From: Bacillota bacterium
GTDB taxonomy: Bacteria > Bacillota > Clostridia > Lachnospirales > Lachnospiraceae
Direction of reading: 5' to 3'
Length of the DNA: 64,000 bases
NCBI GenBank assembly: GCA_023395555.1
Contig: JAEWYQ010000051.1
Span: forward strand, 124,001-188,000
A model generated the notes under the pieces. That model was not told the DNA's origin and searched no databases. It saw only the letters and a program-made list of their open reading frames with translations. Positions 55,094 through 62,638 of this stretch are shown piece by piece (positions within the stretch are counted from its first letter, which is position 1; every line of letters begins with the position of its first letter). Made by a program: the position numbers and the translations under genes.

Positions 55094-55453
55094 CTATTCG
55101 CCACATTCATCATGATGCTGATGTTCATGGCAAACAGAACCGGTCGATTTTAAAGAGCCTTGCAGGTACGATTCCACCGCGCTCTTAGCATTACCTTTTG
55201 CTCCGACAATAACCTCGATGTTCCTTTCATTAAAAATCTCGACTGCACCTCCGCCCATACCACCGCTGATAATGACATTTACACCAAGATCGGCAAGAAA
55301 GTTAGGCAAGAATCCAGGTCTATGACCAGGGTTAGCAACGGTTTCACTTTTGACAATTTGATTATTTTCAGTATCAAAAATCATAAACCCTTCGCAATGT
55401 CCAAAGTGCTCAGTTACCGCCCCGTTTTCGCTTGCTACAGCAATTTTCCTCAT
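55094..55453 (-). CDS. NifX/NifB-type dinitrogenase iron-molybdenum cofactor family protein
   Basis: 119 residues. The family motif is clear: KIAVASENGAVTEHFGHCEGF at the start and NVIISGGMGGGAVEIFNERN in the middle. The C-terminal tail is rich in His and Cys (VCHEHQHHDECGE), suitable for metal binding. In non-nitrogen-fixing anaerobes such proteins sit with MRP/MinD ATPases in ORP-like loci and bind small metal clusters. It directly follows the Mrp gene (no gap) and ends the operon. Confidence 0.88.
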   Translation of the reverse strand: MRKIAVASENGAVTEHFGHCEGFMIFDTENNQIVKSETVANPGHRPGFLPNFLADLGVNVIISGGMGGGAVEIFNERNIEVIVGAKGNAKSAVESYLQGSLKSTGSVCHEHQHHDECGE

Positions 55454-56293
55454 TTAATTTTCCTCCATTTTTTCTAATATTTTTGCAACCGGCTCAAGCC
55501 AATTGCCATCGAAAAGCTCTATCATACCCTTGTCACATGCAGCAGAAATTTTCGTGTCAATAGGTAATTTAGCAAGAACCTTTAAATTATGTTTATCAGC
55601 AATTTCTTCAATATGGCTTTCGCCAAATATCTGATAGTCCTTGCCATTATCAGGACATTTAAAATAGGACATGTTTTCTACCAGACCGATAATAGGGATA
55701 TTCATCATCTCGGCCATCTTAACAGCTTTTGAAACAATCATGGAAACAAGCTCCTGTGGGGACGTCACAACGATAATTCCATCAACAGCAATGGATTGAA
55801 ATACCGTAAGGGGAACATCGCCGGTGCCCGGTGGCATATCGATGAACATAAAATCCACATCGCTCCAGATAACATCGGTCCAAAACTGCTTTACTGTTCC
55901 GGCAATAATCGGTCCTCTCCAGACAACCGGGTCAGTGTCGTTTTCTAAAAGCAAATTGACAGACATAATATCAATCCCGGTCTTTGTTTTAACAGGGAAT
56001 AGGCCGAATTCACTGCCTGAGGCTTTCTCCCTGATACCAAAGGCTTTTGGGATAGAAGGCCCTGTAACATCTGCATCAAGAATGGCAGAGTGATAACCCA
56101 TTCTGTTCATGGTGACTGCAAGCATAGAGGTAACAAGTGATTTGCCGACTCCTCCTTTGCCACTAACAATACCAATGACCTTTTTTACACTGCTCATCTC
56201 GTGCAGTTTTTCGGAGAAGTCCATTTTTTGTTCTTTTCTTTCTGCACAGTCCTCCGAACAACTGCTGCAGCTTTGATTGCATTTTTCGCTCAT
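55454..56293 (-). CDS. mrp: Mrp/NBP35-family Fe-S carrier ATPase
   Basis: 279 residues. An N-terminal cysteine cluster (CNQSCSSCSEDCAE, residues 4-17) is typical of NBP35-type proteins. The P-loop is GIVSGKGGVGKSLVTSM with the deviant Walker A Lys. Further motifs are LDADVTGPSIPKAFGI, DFMFIDMPPGTGDVPLTVFQS and a CxxC-less FKCPDNGKDYQIFGE. The family carries and inserts Fe-S clusters. It lies between the broken metallo-beta-lactamase gene and a NifX-like gene. Confidence 0.9.
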   Translation of the reverse strand: MSEKCNQSCSSCSEDCAERKEQKMDFSEKLHEMSSVKKVIGIVSGKGGVGKSLVTSMLAVTMNRMGYHSAILDADVTGPSIPKAFGIREKASGSEFGLFPVKTKTGIDIMSVNLLLENDTDPVVWRGPIIAGTVKQFWTDVIWSDVDFMFIDMPPGTGDVPLTVFQSIAVDGIIVVTSPQELVSMIVSKAVKMAEMMNIPIIGLVENMSYFKCPDNGKDYQIFGESHIEEIADKHNLKVLAKLPIDTKISAACDKGMIELFDGNWLEPVAKILEKMEEN

Positions 56294-56310
56294 ATTCTTG
56301 CTCCTTTTAT

Positions 56311-56559
56311 TTAGATTGTAATTTCACTGCCTGCTGAAAGGTAATCGATGCTATCATCCATAGCAGCTTTCAGCCTTTTATAAGGCTCTAGACCTGTACA
56401 ATGACAGGTATAAAACTTTGCTTTTGTACCCATTAGGTATTTACCAATTCTATCTATCATATCAGAGTCCTCATTGCCGCCAGAGTGGCTGGAAAGATGA
56501 AATCCGCCTATCACATAGTTGGATATCGATGTGTTTTCAACCAAAGTTTTAATAAGCAT
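56311..56559 (-). pseudogene. metallo-beta-lactamase-fold protein with large internal deletion
   Basis: 82 residues. The start reads MLIKTLVENTSISN, the N-terminus of MBL-fold proteins of the dihydropterin/ribofuranosyl-aminobenzene phosphate synthase-like group. It then jumps to YVIGGFHLSSHSGG and FYTCHCTGLEPYKRLK, then IDYLSAGSEI, the C-terminal end of the same family. About 150 residues containing the HxHxDH metal site are missing at about 56515-56525, while the frame is kept. The fragment cannot be an active enzyme. It overlaps the upstream ATPase gene's stop region. Confidence 0.8.
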
Positions 56560-56563
56560 GACT

Positions 56564-57439
56564 TTAGCCACCACCTTTTTCAAAGAGTAGATTCATTGTC
56601 TTGTGATAAACCTCTTTAACCGCCGTCCCCGATGTGCATTCTATGTCTACAATGGTTTGACCATTATTAATAGATTTAACTGCATTAGAGTCAAAGGGTA
56701 TACTGCCGATAAAAAGCAGCCCCTGTTTTTTACAAAACTTTTCAATCTTTTTTGTGTTTTCAATGTTGGTATCATATTTGTTTATACATACCGCTGTCTT
56801 TGTTCCAAATTTTGCTGCTGTATTTATAATGCGCTCCATATCGCTGATACCTGATATAGAAGGTTCTGCGACTATCAAAACCATATCCACGCCACTAAGT
56901 GATGCAATGACAGGACAGCCTATTCCGGGAGATCCATCAATAATGGCCAACCCAGTATCAACTGCCGCCGACTTCATTTGTTTTTTTACCTCAGTTACAA
57001 GCTTTCCGGAGGTACCACTGCCCATTTTTAGTTGCGCTGTTGAAAATACTTTTTTCCCATCAGAATACAACATTAATTCCCCAGCCACTGCCGGTGTCAT
57101 AATTATCGCTTCCACAGGACAAACATACCCGCAAACGCCGCAGCCTTCACATGCGAAAGGATTCACTTTATATTTTTCATCTATTGAAATAGCATCAAAT
57201 CGGCAGTTTTGCCTGCACTGATCGCATTCAATACATAATTCTGGATTTATTTTTGCTTTTGGCAACCCGTAATAGTCTGTTTTTACTGGTTCAACATTCC
57301 ATCCGGTAATGAGATGCAAATTAGGGGCATCTACATCACAATCTGCATATGCCTTGGCGTTGGCAAGCTTTATAAACGCACTTGCTATTGTCGTTTTTCC
57401 GGTGCCGCCTTTACCGCTAAGGATTAGTAGTTGTTTCAT
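56564..57439 (-). CDS. MinD/Mrp-type ATPase with ferredoxin insertion (second copy)
   Basis: 291 residues. It begins LLILSGKGGTGKTTIASAF, followed by YADCDVDAPNLHLI. Two 4Fe-4S motifs are inserted in about residues 65-115: CIECDQCRQNCRFDAI and CEGCGVCGYVCPVEAI. The C-terminal part has GLAIIDGSPGIGCPVIASLSGVD and ICINKYD-like CINKYDTNI. This P-loop plus ferredoxin arrangement is the signature of ORP3/ORP4-type proteins. The gene overlaps the preceding homologue by 23 bases. Confidence 0.92.
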   Translation of the reverse strand: MKQLLILSGKGGTGKTTIASAFIKLANAKAYADCDVDAPNLHLITGWNVEPVKTDYYGLPKAKINPELCIECDQCRQNCRFDAISIDEKYKVNPFACEGCGVCGYVCPVEAIIMTPAVAGELMLYSDGKKVFSTAQLKMGSGTSGKLVTEVKKQMKSAAVDTGLAIIDGSPGIGCPVIASLSGVDMVLIVAEPSISGISDMERIINTAAKFGTKTAVCINKYDTNIENTKKIEKFCKKQGLLFIGSIPFDSNAVKSINNGQTIVDIECTSGTAVKEVYHKTMNLLFEKGGG

Positions 57440-58277
57440 GTGGCACCTCCTTTATCACTGTGTTAAGCAGAGAAGAAAACATTTCTCGATATTTTTCATT
57501 CTTATTACCAGCAATTTCCGCATTTGAGTTCAAGGTTCCGAGTTCATTGTCAAAAGGAATTCGGCCTAAAATCTTAATGTTTTTTTCTAAACAAAACTTC
57601 TCTGCCGGGTTTTCTTCTTCCAAACATTTGTTAAGAACCACCCCAAATGGCTTATTAAATAACTTGACCAGTTCGTATACCATGCCCAGGTTATGCACAC
57701 CAAACAATGTAGGCTCAGCCACTAATATACAATAGTCAGCATCTTTGATGCTTTCCATTACGATACAAGCACTTCCGGGAGGACAGTCGATAAAAGTCAA
57801 CTGATCTGCTTGCGGATTATTTTCAGCAAGCATCTTTTTAATGATAGGAATACCCGAAGCTTCACCGGTGTTTAATATTCCTGTGTATATCTCTACATGT
57901 TCTGAAGTTCCTTTTTGAACTTTACCGATAACCTTTTCTTTCTCTGTTAGTGCCTTTTCAGGACAAACCAAGATACAGCCGCCGCAGGAATGACAAACCT
58001 CGTCAAAGACAAGCAGTTTATTTTTTATATAGGCAAGGGCGTTAAATTTGCAAAAATCATCGCATTTACGGCATCCATTGCATAATTCATTATCCACTTT
58101 TGGAATCTTTACTGATATTTCTTCCTCTTGAACTCCTTCAGGCTTAAAAAACAGATGTCCATTCGGTTCTTCTACATCACAGTCTATATATGTGGATTCT
58201 TTAAATACCGCAGCTAAATTCACTGATACCAGTGTTTTTCCTGTGCCGCCCTTGCCGCTTAGCACAGCTATTCTCAT
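57417..58277 (-). CDS. MinD/Mrp-type ATPase with ferredoxin insertion (first copy)
   Basis: 286 residues from the ATG at 58277. The frame is open 26 codons earlier but those codons overlap the upstream NifX-like gene. It begins MRIAVLSGKGGTGKTLVSVN with YIDCDVEEPNGHLFF. Two 4Fe-4S motifs follow: CNGCRKCDDFCKFNAL and CHSCGGCILVCPEKAL. Later motifs are LTFIDCPPGSACIVMESIKDADY and LVAEPTLFGVHNL. With the next gene it forms the paired ferredoxin-ATPases seen in ORP complexes, possibly a heterodimer. It lies next to a NifX-like protein, a likely cluster recipient. Confidence 0.92.
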   Translation of the reverse strand: MRIAVLSGKGGTGKTLVSVNLAAVFKESTYIDCDVEEPNGHLFFKPEGVQEEEISVKIPKVDNELCNGCRKCDDFCKFNALAYIKNKLLVFDEVCHSCGGCILVCPEKALTEKEKVIGKVQKGTSEHVEIYTGILNTGEASGIPIIKKMLAENNPQADQLTFIDCPPGSACIVMESIKDADYCILVAEPTLFGVHNLGMVYELVKLFNKPFGVVLNKCLEEENPAEKFCLEKNIKILGRIPFDNELGTLNSNAEIAGNKNEKYREMFSSLLNTVIKEVPHETTTNP

Positions 58278-58278
58278 A

Positions 58279-58647
58279 TTAATTGCCCCCGTGTCCATGG
58301 AATCCGACATGAATTTCATCCAGCAAAGGAAGTTTACTAGCAATAAAAGCATCAATATTATCTTTGGCTGAAGTAGTTGTCGTTTTATAAATTTTGATTT
58401 CAGCGAGCTTTAGCAGGTCAGCAGCATTTTCTCCTAAACGGGGAGTGAGTAAAGCATTTGCTTTGTTATCTGCTATTATTTGTGCGGCTTTAATCCCTGC
58501 ACCTCCTGTGCTTGCCGCCGCACTGTTGTCAATAAATATACTTTCCTTAGTTTCTACATCATAAATAAGAAAATAGGGAGTACGTCCAAAGGATACGCAT
58601 ACATTCGGCTCCAAGGTTTTCTCATCTACTGGAATTGCTATTTTCAT
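58279..58647 (-). CDS. NifX/NifB-type metal-cluster binding protein
   Basis: 122 residues. KIAIPVDEKTLEPNVCVSFGRTPYF is followed by DNSAAASTGGAGIKAAQIIADNKANALLTP, the NifX-like fold, ending in a short His-rich tail (HVGFHGHGGN). It differs from the second NifX-like protein of this operon in its motif positions, so the operon encodes two distinct members. It overlaps the NifU-like gene by 26 bases. Confidence 0.85.
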   Translation of the reverse strand: MKIAIPVDEKTLEPNVCVSFGRTPYFLIYDVETKESIFIDNSAAASTGGAGIKAAQIIADNKANALLTPRLGENAADLLKLAEIKIYKTTTTSAKDNIDAFIASKLPLLDEIHVGFHGHGGN

Positions 58648-58918
58648 AAGAATCCTCCGTTCTATTTTTGTTTAAATGATTCTCAATTGCGTTGCGTAGC
58701 GCACTCACACCTAAATTTGAGCAATGAACCTTATTTTCAGGAAACCCATCTAAAGCCTGAATAATATCTTCTTCCGTAATATCCAATGCTTCCTCTAAGG
58801 TTAAATAATCTCCGCAGGAAGGATCCCCATAGTTTCCTTCAACACCTGCATCCGGCATACTATGGGCATTTTGAGAGCACATAAAATGTTCAATTACTTT
58901 TTCTGAATATATAATCAA
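58622..58918 (-). pseudogene. NifU/IscU-type scaffold with in-frame internal deletion
   Basis: 98 residues instead of about 135. The N-terminus (YSEKVIEHFMCSQNAHSMPD, then GNYGDPSCGDYL) and C-terminus (LEEALDITEEDIIQALDG, PENKVHCSNLGVSALRNAI) match clostridial NifU-like scaffolds. The central 38 or so residues that should follow GDYL, including the second cluster cysteine (in FGCVAA-type sequence), are missing at about 58799-58806. The frame is preserved, so a protein lacking one ligand may still be made. It overlaps the DUF134 gene by four bases. Confidence 0.78.
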
Positions 58919-59292
58919 CCACCTCGATTCTCATCATCTGTAATGCATCGACCATGCCTATGTCTATGACAGCCGCGACCGCAACCATTCCCTAGTCCTT
59001 CACAAAGCCGATATTCGCCACCCTCAATCAATAGCACTTTTCCATTTACCAATGATTCAGCCAGCTTTTTTCTGGCCTCAATATAAATGCCTTGAACGGT
59101 GCTACGAGCAATATTCATCTGCGTAGCACACTCTTCTTGTGTAAAGCCCTCCAAATCGATAAGCCTTATGCTTTCATACTCGTCAACGGTCATGATTACA
59201 TGGTTTTTTGCATCTGCAGGCGAATCAAGAGGCCCAAATTTATTGCTCTCAGGCAAGCAGCAAACTTTTCTCCACTTTACCGGTCTCGCCAT
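58915..59292 (-). CDS. DUF134-family HTH protein
   Basis: 125 residues. It starts [21 protein letters not shown], then [39 protein letters not shown] with a sigma-70 region 4-like helix-turn-helix, and ends with a Cys/His-rich tail ([16 protein letters not shown]). DUF134 proteins are small DNA-binding proteins that accompany MRP/NifX genes. The Cys/His tail may bind metal. It is a good candidate for the regulator acting on the twin operators upstream (59649-59696). Confidence 0.88.
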   Translation of the reverse strand: MARPVKWRKVCCLPESNKFGPLDSPADAKNHVIMTVDEYESIRLIDLEGFTQEECATQMNIARSTVQGIYIEARKKLAESLVNGKVLLIEGGEYRLCEGLGNGCGRGCHRHRHGRCITDDENRGG

Positions 59293-59358
59293 AATTTATC
59301 ACCTCCCTTCTACTAATCAGAAATAACCAGAGCGTCCTCCGGTTATCCCTGATGCGCA

Positions 59359-59625
59359 TTATAAGTTCTCTAATTGCTTATCAATAACTTCAAGTCGATC
59401 TTGCAACATGGTTTTCTGTTCATTTAGTAGCTCTTTTTGTGTTTTTGAGGAGGTTTGGTTAAATGCAAAACCTCTACCAAAACCGCGTCTGCAAGCAAAT
59501 CCAAGACCTAATCCCATTCCGAGACCAGCTCCATATTTTACTGCATTAACACCTGTGCAAAGTCCTAAACCTCTTCCAGTCATTGAACCAGAACCCATCG
59601 GGCCGGTTCCATCCCTTCTTGGCAT
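59359..59625 (-). CDS. DUF5320-family small glycine-rich protein
   Basis: 88 residues from the ATG at 59625 with AGGAGG upstream. PRRDGTGPMGSGSMTGRGLGLC is followed by GLGMGLGLGFACRRGFGRGF and a C-terminal coiled coil (KELLNEQKTMLQDRLEVIDKQLENL). This matches the DUF5320 family, which nearly always occurs with NifX/MRP genes. Its two Cys residues may be a metal site. It is the first gene of the ORP-like operon, directly behind the operator-flanked promoter. Confidence 0.85.
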   Translation of the reverse strand: MPRRDGTGPMGSGSMTGRGLGLCTGVNAVKYGAGLGMGLGLGFACRRGFGRGFAFNQTSSKTQKELLNEQKTMLQDRLEVIDKQLENL

Positions 59626-59648
59626 GCTTTTCACCTCCTTATAGTTTA

Positions 59649-59661
59649 TGACATATGCCAT
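59649..59661. promoter_or_regulatory. operator copy downstream of the ORP-like promoter
   Basis: TGACATATGCCAT, itself nearly palindromic around CATATG, lies between the -10 box and the ribosome binding site. Confidence 0.72.
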
Positions 59662-59669
59662 CTATTTTT

Positions 59670-59697
59670 ATTATACACCGTTTATGGCATATGTCAA
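59670..59697 (-). promoter_or_regulatory. promoter of the ORP-like operon
   Basis: On the minus strand TTGACA (59692-59697), a 16-base spacer and a perfect TATAAT (59670-59675). The -35 box lies inside the second operator copy (59684-59696). Confidence 0.72.
59684..59696. promoter_or_regulatory. operator copy over the -35 box of the ORP-like operon
   Basis: ATGGCATATGTCA is the exact reverse complement of the copy at 59649-59661, giving a 13-base inverted repeat separated by 22 bases. Confidence 0.72.
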
Positions 59698-59800
59698 TAA
59701 TTTTCGAGTAAACTTAATAGAAGATAATAATAACACTTATCGCCGCGTCAATTGCAATAGTTTTTCTATCTATTTTTTATTAGTGAGAGATCTTTATAAA

Positions 59801-59830
59801 AATAGCCTGCATCCGAAGATACAGGCTATT
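59801..59830 (-). terminator. Rho-independent terminator of ppdK
   Basis: AATAGCCTG pairs with CAGGCTATT. On the minus strand it is followed by TTTTATAAAG, 35 bases after the ppdK stop. Confidence 0.85.
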
Positions 59831-59864
59831 CCGTAATCAAAAATATATATTTAGTTTATTGATT

Positions 59865-62483
59865 CTAGTTGTTTAATACTGCTTGAGCCGCAGCCAATCT
59901 TGCAATCGGCACACGGAACGGAGAGCAGGATACATAGTTCAAACCAATCTTATGGCAGAACTCAACGGTGGAAGGATCTCCGCCATGCTCACCGCAGATA
60001 CCAAGCTTGATGTTGGGTCTTGCCGCACGGCCCTTCTCGGAAGCCATCTTCACTAACTGGCCAACACCTTCCTGATCCAGTCTTGCAAAAGGATCGGACT
60101 CGTAGATCTTGGACTTGTAGTAGGCATCCAGGAATTTGCCGGCATCGTCACGGGAGAAGCCGAAGGTCATCTGGGTTAAGTCATTGGTACCGAAGGAGAA
60201 GAAATCAGCTTCTTCAGCGATCTCATCTGCCAGCAGTGCCGCACGGGGAATCTCGATCATGGTACCTACATGGTACTCGATATCGGAATTCATCTCCTTC
60301 TTCACTGCTTCTGCTGTCTCAACAACTACATCCTTAACAAACTTCAACTCTCTCTTCTCGCCTACAAGAGGGATCATGATCTCAGGAATGATATCAAAGC
60401 CTTTTTCCTTCTTCACTTCAATAGCAGCTTCCATAACCGCTCTGGTCTGCATTCTTGCAATCTCAGGATAGGTTACGGCAAGACGGCAGCCTCTGTGTCC
60501 CATCATGGGGTTGAACTCATGAAGGCCTTCACAGGTAGCCTTTACTTCTTCTACAGTCAGGCCCATATCCTTCGCTAAATCTGCAATATCCTCCGGATCG
60601 GTAGGAACGAATTCATGTAACGGGGGATCCAGGAAACGGATGGTAACCGGTCTGCCTTCCATTACCTCGTAGATTCCCTTGAAGTCGCTCTTCTGGAAAG
60701 GAATCAGCTCATTCAGAGCCGCCTCTCTCGCCTCTACTGTCTTGGAGAGAATCATCTTTCTGATCTTGGGAATTCTGTCGGGCTCGAAGAACATATGCTC
60801 GGTACGGCAAAGGCCGATACCTTCTGCACCGAACTTCACAGCGTTTGCTGCATCCGTAGGAGTGTCCGCATTGGTTCTTACCTTTAAGGTTCTGATCTCA
60901 TCAGCCCACCTCATGATTCTGTCAAAGTTACCGCTGATGGAAGCCTCTACCGTCTGGATGTCTCCGATGTAGATATTACCGGTAGAACCGTCTAAGGAGA
61001 TGTAATCCCCTTCTTTTACTGTATTGCCAGCAAGGGTGAATACCTTTGCTTCTTCATCAATTACGATCTCACCGCAGCCGGATACACAGGCAGTACCCAT
61101 ACCACGGGCAACTACTGCTGCATGGGAGGTCATACCGCCGCGAACGGTTAAGATACCCTCTGCTGCATGCATACCTTCAATATCCTCGGGGGAGGTCTCA
61201 AGGCGAACCAGAATTACTCTCTCGCCCTTCTCATGGTTGTTCTTTGCATCCTCTGCGGTAAAGTATACCTTACCTGCTGCCGCACCCGGAGATGCAGGAA
61301 GCGCGCTGCCAACAGGCTTTGCTGCCTTTAAAGCTGCCGTGTCAAAGGTAGGATGCAGTAACTGATCCAGGGACTTAGCCTCAATTCTCTTAATGGCCTC
61401 TTCCTTAGTAATCTTGCCCTCATCCACCAGATCACAGGCAATCTGAAGAGCTGCGGGAGCAGTTCTCTTGCCGTTACGTGTCTGTAAGAAATAGAGCTTC
61501 GTATCTTCAATGGTAAACTCCATGTCCTGCATATCTCTGTAATGGTTCTCAAGGAGAGTTGCAATTCTCATGAACTCAGCATATGCTTCCGGCATATCCT
61601 CTTCCAGCTTGCTAATAGGCTGGGGAGTTCTGATACCGGCAACAACGTCCTCACCCTGGGCATTGATCAGGTACTCACCATAGATCTTCGCCTCACCGGT
61701 GGAAGGATTACGGGTAAATGCAACACCGGTACCGGAGGTATCACCCATGTTACCGAATACCATGGCCTGAACGTTAACTGCAGTACCCCAGTCGCCGGGG
61801 ATATCGTTCATTCTTCTGTAGTAAATCGCACGGGGATTGTCCCAGGAACGGAATACGGCGGTTACCGCCTCAATCAGCTGATCCGCAGGATTCTGAGGGA
61901 AGTCGGTTCCTTTTTCTGATTTGTATAAAGCCTTGAAACCGGCAATTACTTCCTGTAAATCTGCTGCTGTCAGATCGGTGTCGTAATGAACACCCTTCTT
62001 CTCCTTAATGTCATCCAATACTCTTTCGAACTTGGATTTGCTGATTTCCATAACTACGTCAGAGAACATCTGGATGAATCTTCTGTAGGAATCGTATGCA
62101 AATCTGGGATTGCCAGTCTTCTTGGCAAAGCCTTCTACTGCTGCATCCGTTAAGCCCAGGTTCAGAATCGTATCCATCATTCCAGGCATGGAAGCTCTCG
62201 CACCGGAACGCACGGAAACCAACAGGGGATTCTCGGTATCACCGAATTTCTTGCCCTGCTGCTCTTCAAGAAGCGCTAAGGATGCGAAAATCTGATCTTT
62301 AATCTCATCCCTGATCTTCTTTCCGCTATTGTAGTAGTCTGTACATGCCTCTGTTGTCACTGTAAAACCTTGAGGAATCGGGAGGCCTAAGTTAGTCATC
62401 TCTGCCAAGTTAGCGCCTTTACCGCCAAGAAGGTTCTTCATGTCTGCCTTACCTTCTTTGAACAAATAAACCCATTTCGTCAT
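59865..62483 (-). CDS. ppdK: pyruvate, phosphate dikinase
   Basis: 872 residues, full length. It interconverts ATP, phosphate and pyruvate with AMP, pyrophosphate and phosphoenolpyruvate, acting in glycolysis or gluconeogenesis in anaerobes. The N-terminal nucleotide-binding domain has LLGGKGANLAEMTNLGLPIP, GMMDTILNLGLTD and TGVAFTRNPSTGEAKIYGE. The central phosphohistidine domain has GGMTSHAAVVARGMGTACV with the swivelling His. The C-terminal PEP domain has GLCRTEHMF, GTNDLTQMTFGFSRDDAGKF and ICGEHGGDPSTVEFC. The terminator lies after its stop. Confidence 0.97.
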   Translation of the reverse strand: MTKWVYLFKEGKADMKNLLGGKGANLAEMTNLGLPIPQGFTVTTEACTDYYNSGKKIRDEIKDQIFASLALLEEQQGKKFGDTENPLLVSVRSGARASMPGMMDTILNLGLTDAAVEGFAKKTGNPRFAYDSYRRFIQMFSDVVMEISKSKFERVLDDIKEKKGVHYDTDLTAADLQEVIAGFKALYKSEKGTDFPQNPADQLIEAVTAVFRSWDNPRAIYYRRMNDIPGDWGTAVNVQAMVFGNMGDTSGTGVAFTRNPSTGEAKIYGEYLINAQGEDVVAGIRTPQPISKLEEDMPEAYAEFMRIATLLENHYRDMQDMEFTIEDTKLYFLQTRNGKRTAPAALQIACDLVDEGKITKEEAIKRIEAKSLDQLLHPTFDTAALKAAKPVGSALPASPGAAAGKVYFTAEDAKNNHEKGERVILVRLETSPEDIEGMHAAEGILTVRGGMTSHAAVVARGMGTACVSGCGEIVIDEEAKVFTLAGNTVKEGDYISLDGSTGNIYIGDIQTVEASISGNFDRIMRWADEIRTLKVRTNADTPTDAANAVKFGAEGIGLCRTEHMFFEPDRIPKIRKMILSKTVEAREAALNELIPFQKSDFKGIYEVMEGRPVTIRFLDPPLHEFVPTDPEDIADLAKDMGLTVEEVKATCEGLHEFNPMMGHRGCRLAVTYPEIARMQTRAVMEAAIEVKKEKGFDIIPEIMIPLVGEKRELKFVKDVVVETAEAVKKEMNSDIEYHVGTMIEIPRAALLADEIAEEADFFSFGTNDLTQMTFGFSRDDAGKFLDAYYKSKIYESDPFARLDQEGVGQLVKMASEKGRAARPNIKLGICGEHGGDPSTVEFCHKIGLNYVSCSPFRVPIARLAAAQAVLNN

Positions 62484-62538
62484 TTTGTAAGTGCCCTCCT
62501 ATAATATATTTACATTATGTTGTAGCGTTGTCACGGAC

Positions 62539-62581
62539 AATGATGCCAAAAGCACAATATCAGAATGCTTTTGACATCATT
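62539..62581 (-). terminator. long hairpin between glyS and ppdK
   Basis: AATGATGCCAAAAGCA (62539-62554) pairs over 16 positions, with one mismatch, with TGCTTTTGACATCATT (62566-62581). It lacks a T tail, so it may be a weak terminator, processing site or read-through barrier after glyS. Confidence 0.55.
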
Positions 62582-62638
62582 ATCGTCAGTCCGTCGACAT
62601 TATATCACAGAACCTCTGATTAAGGAAAGAGTTTTTTT

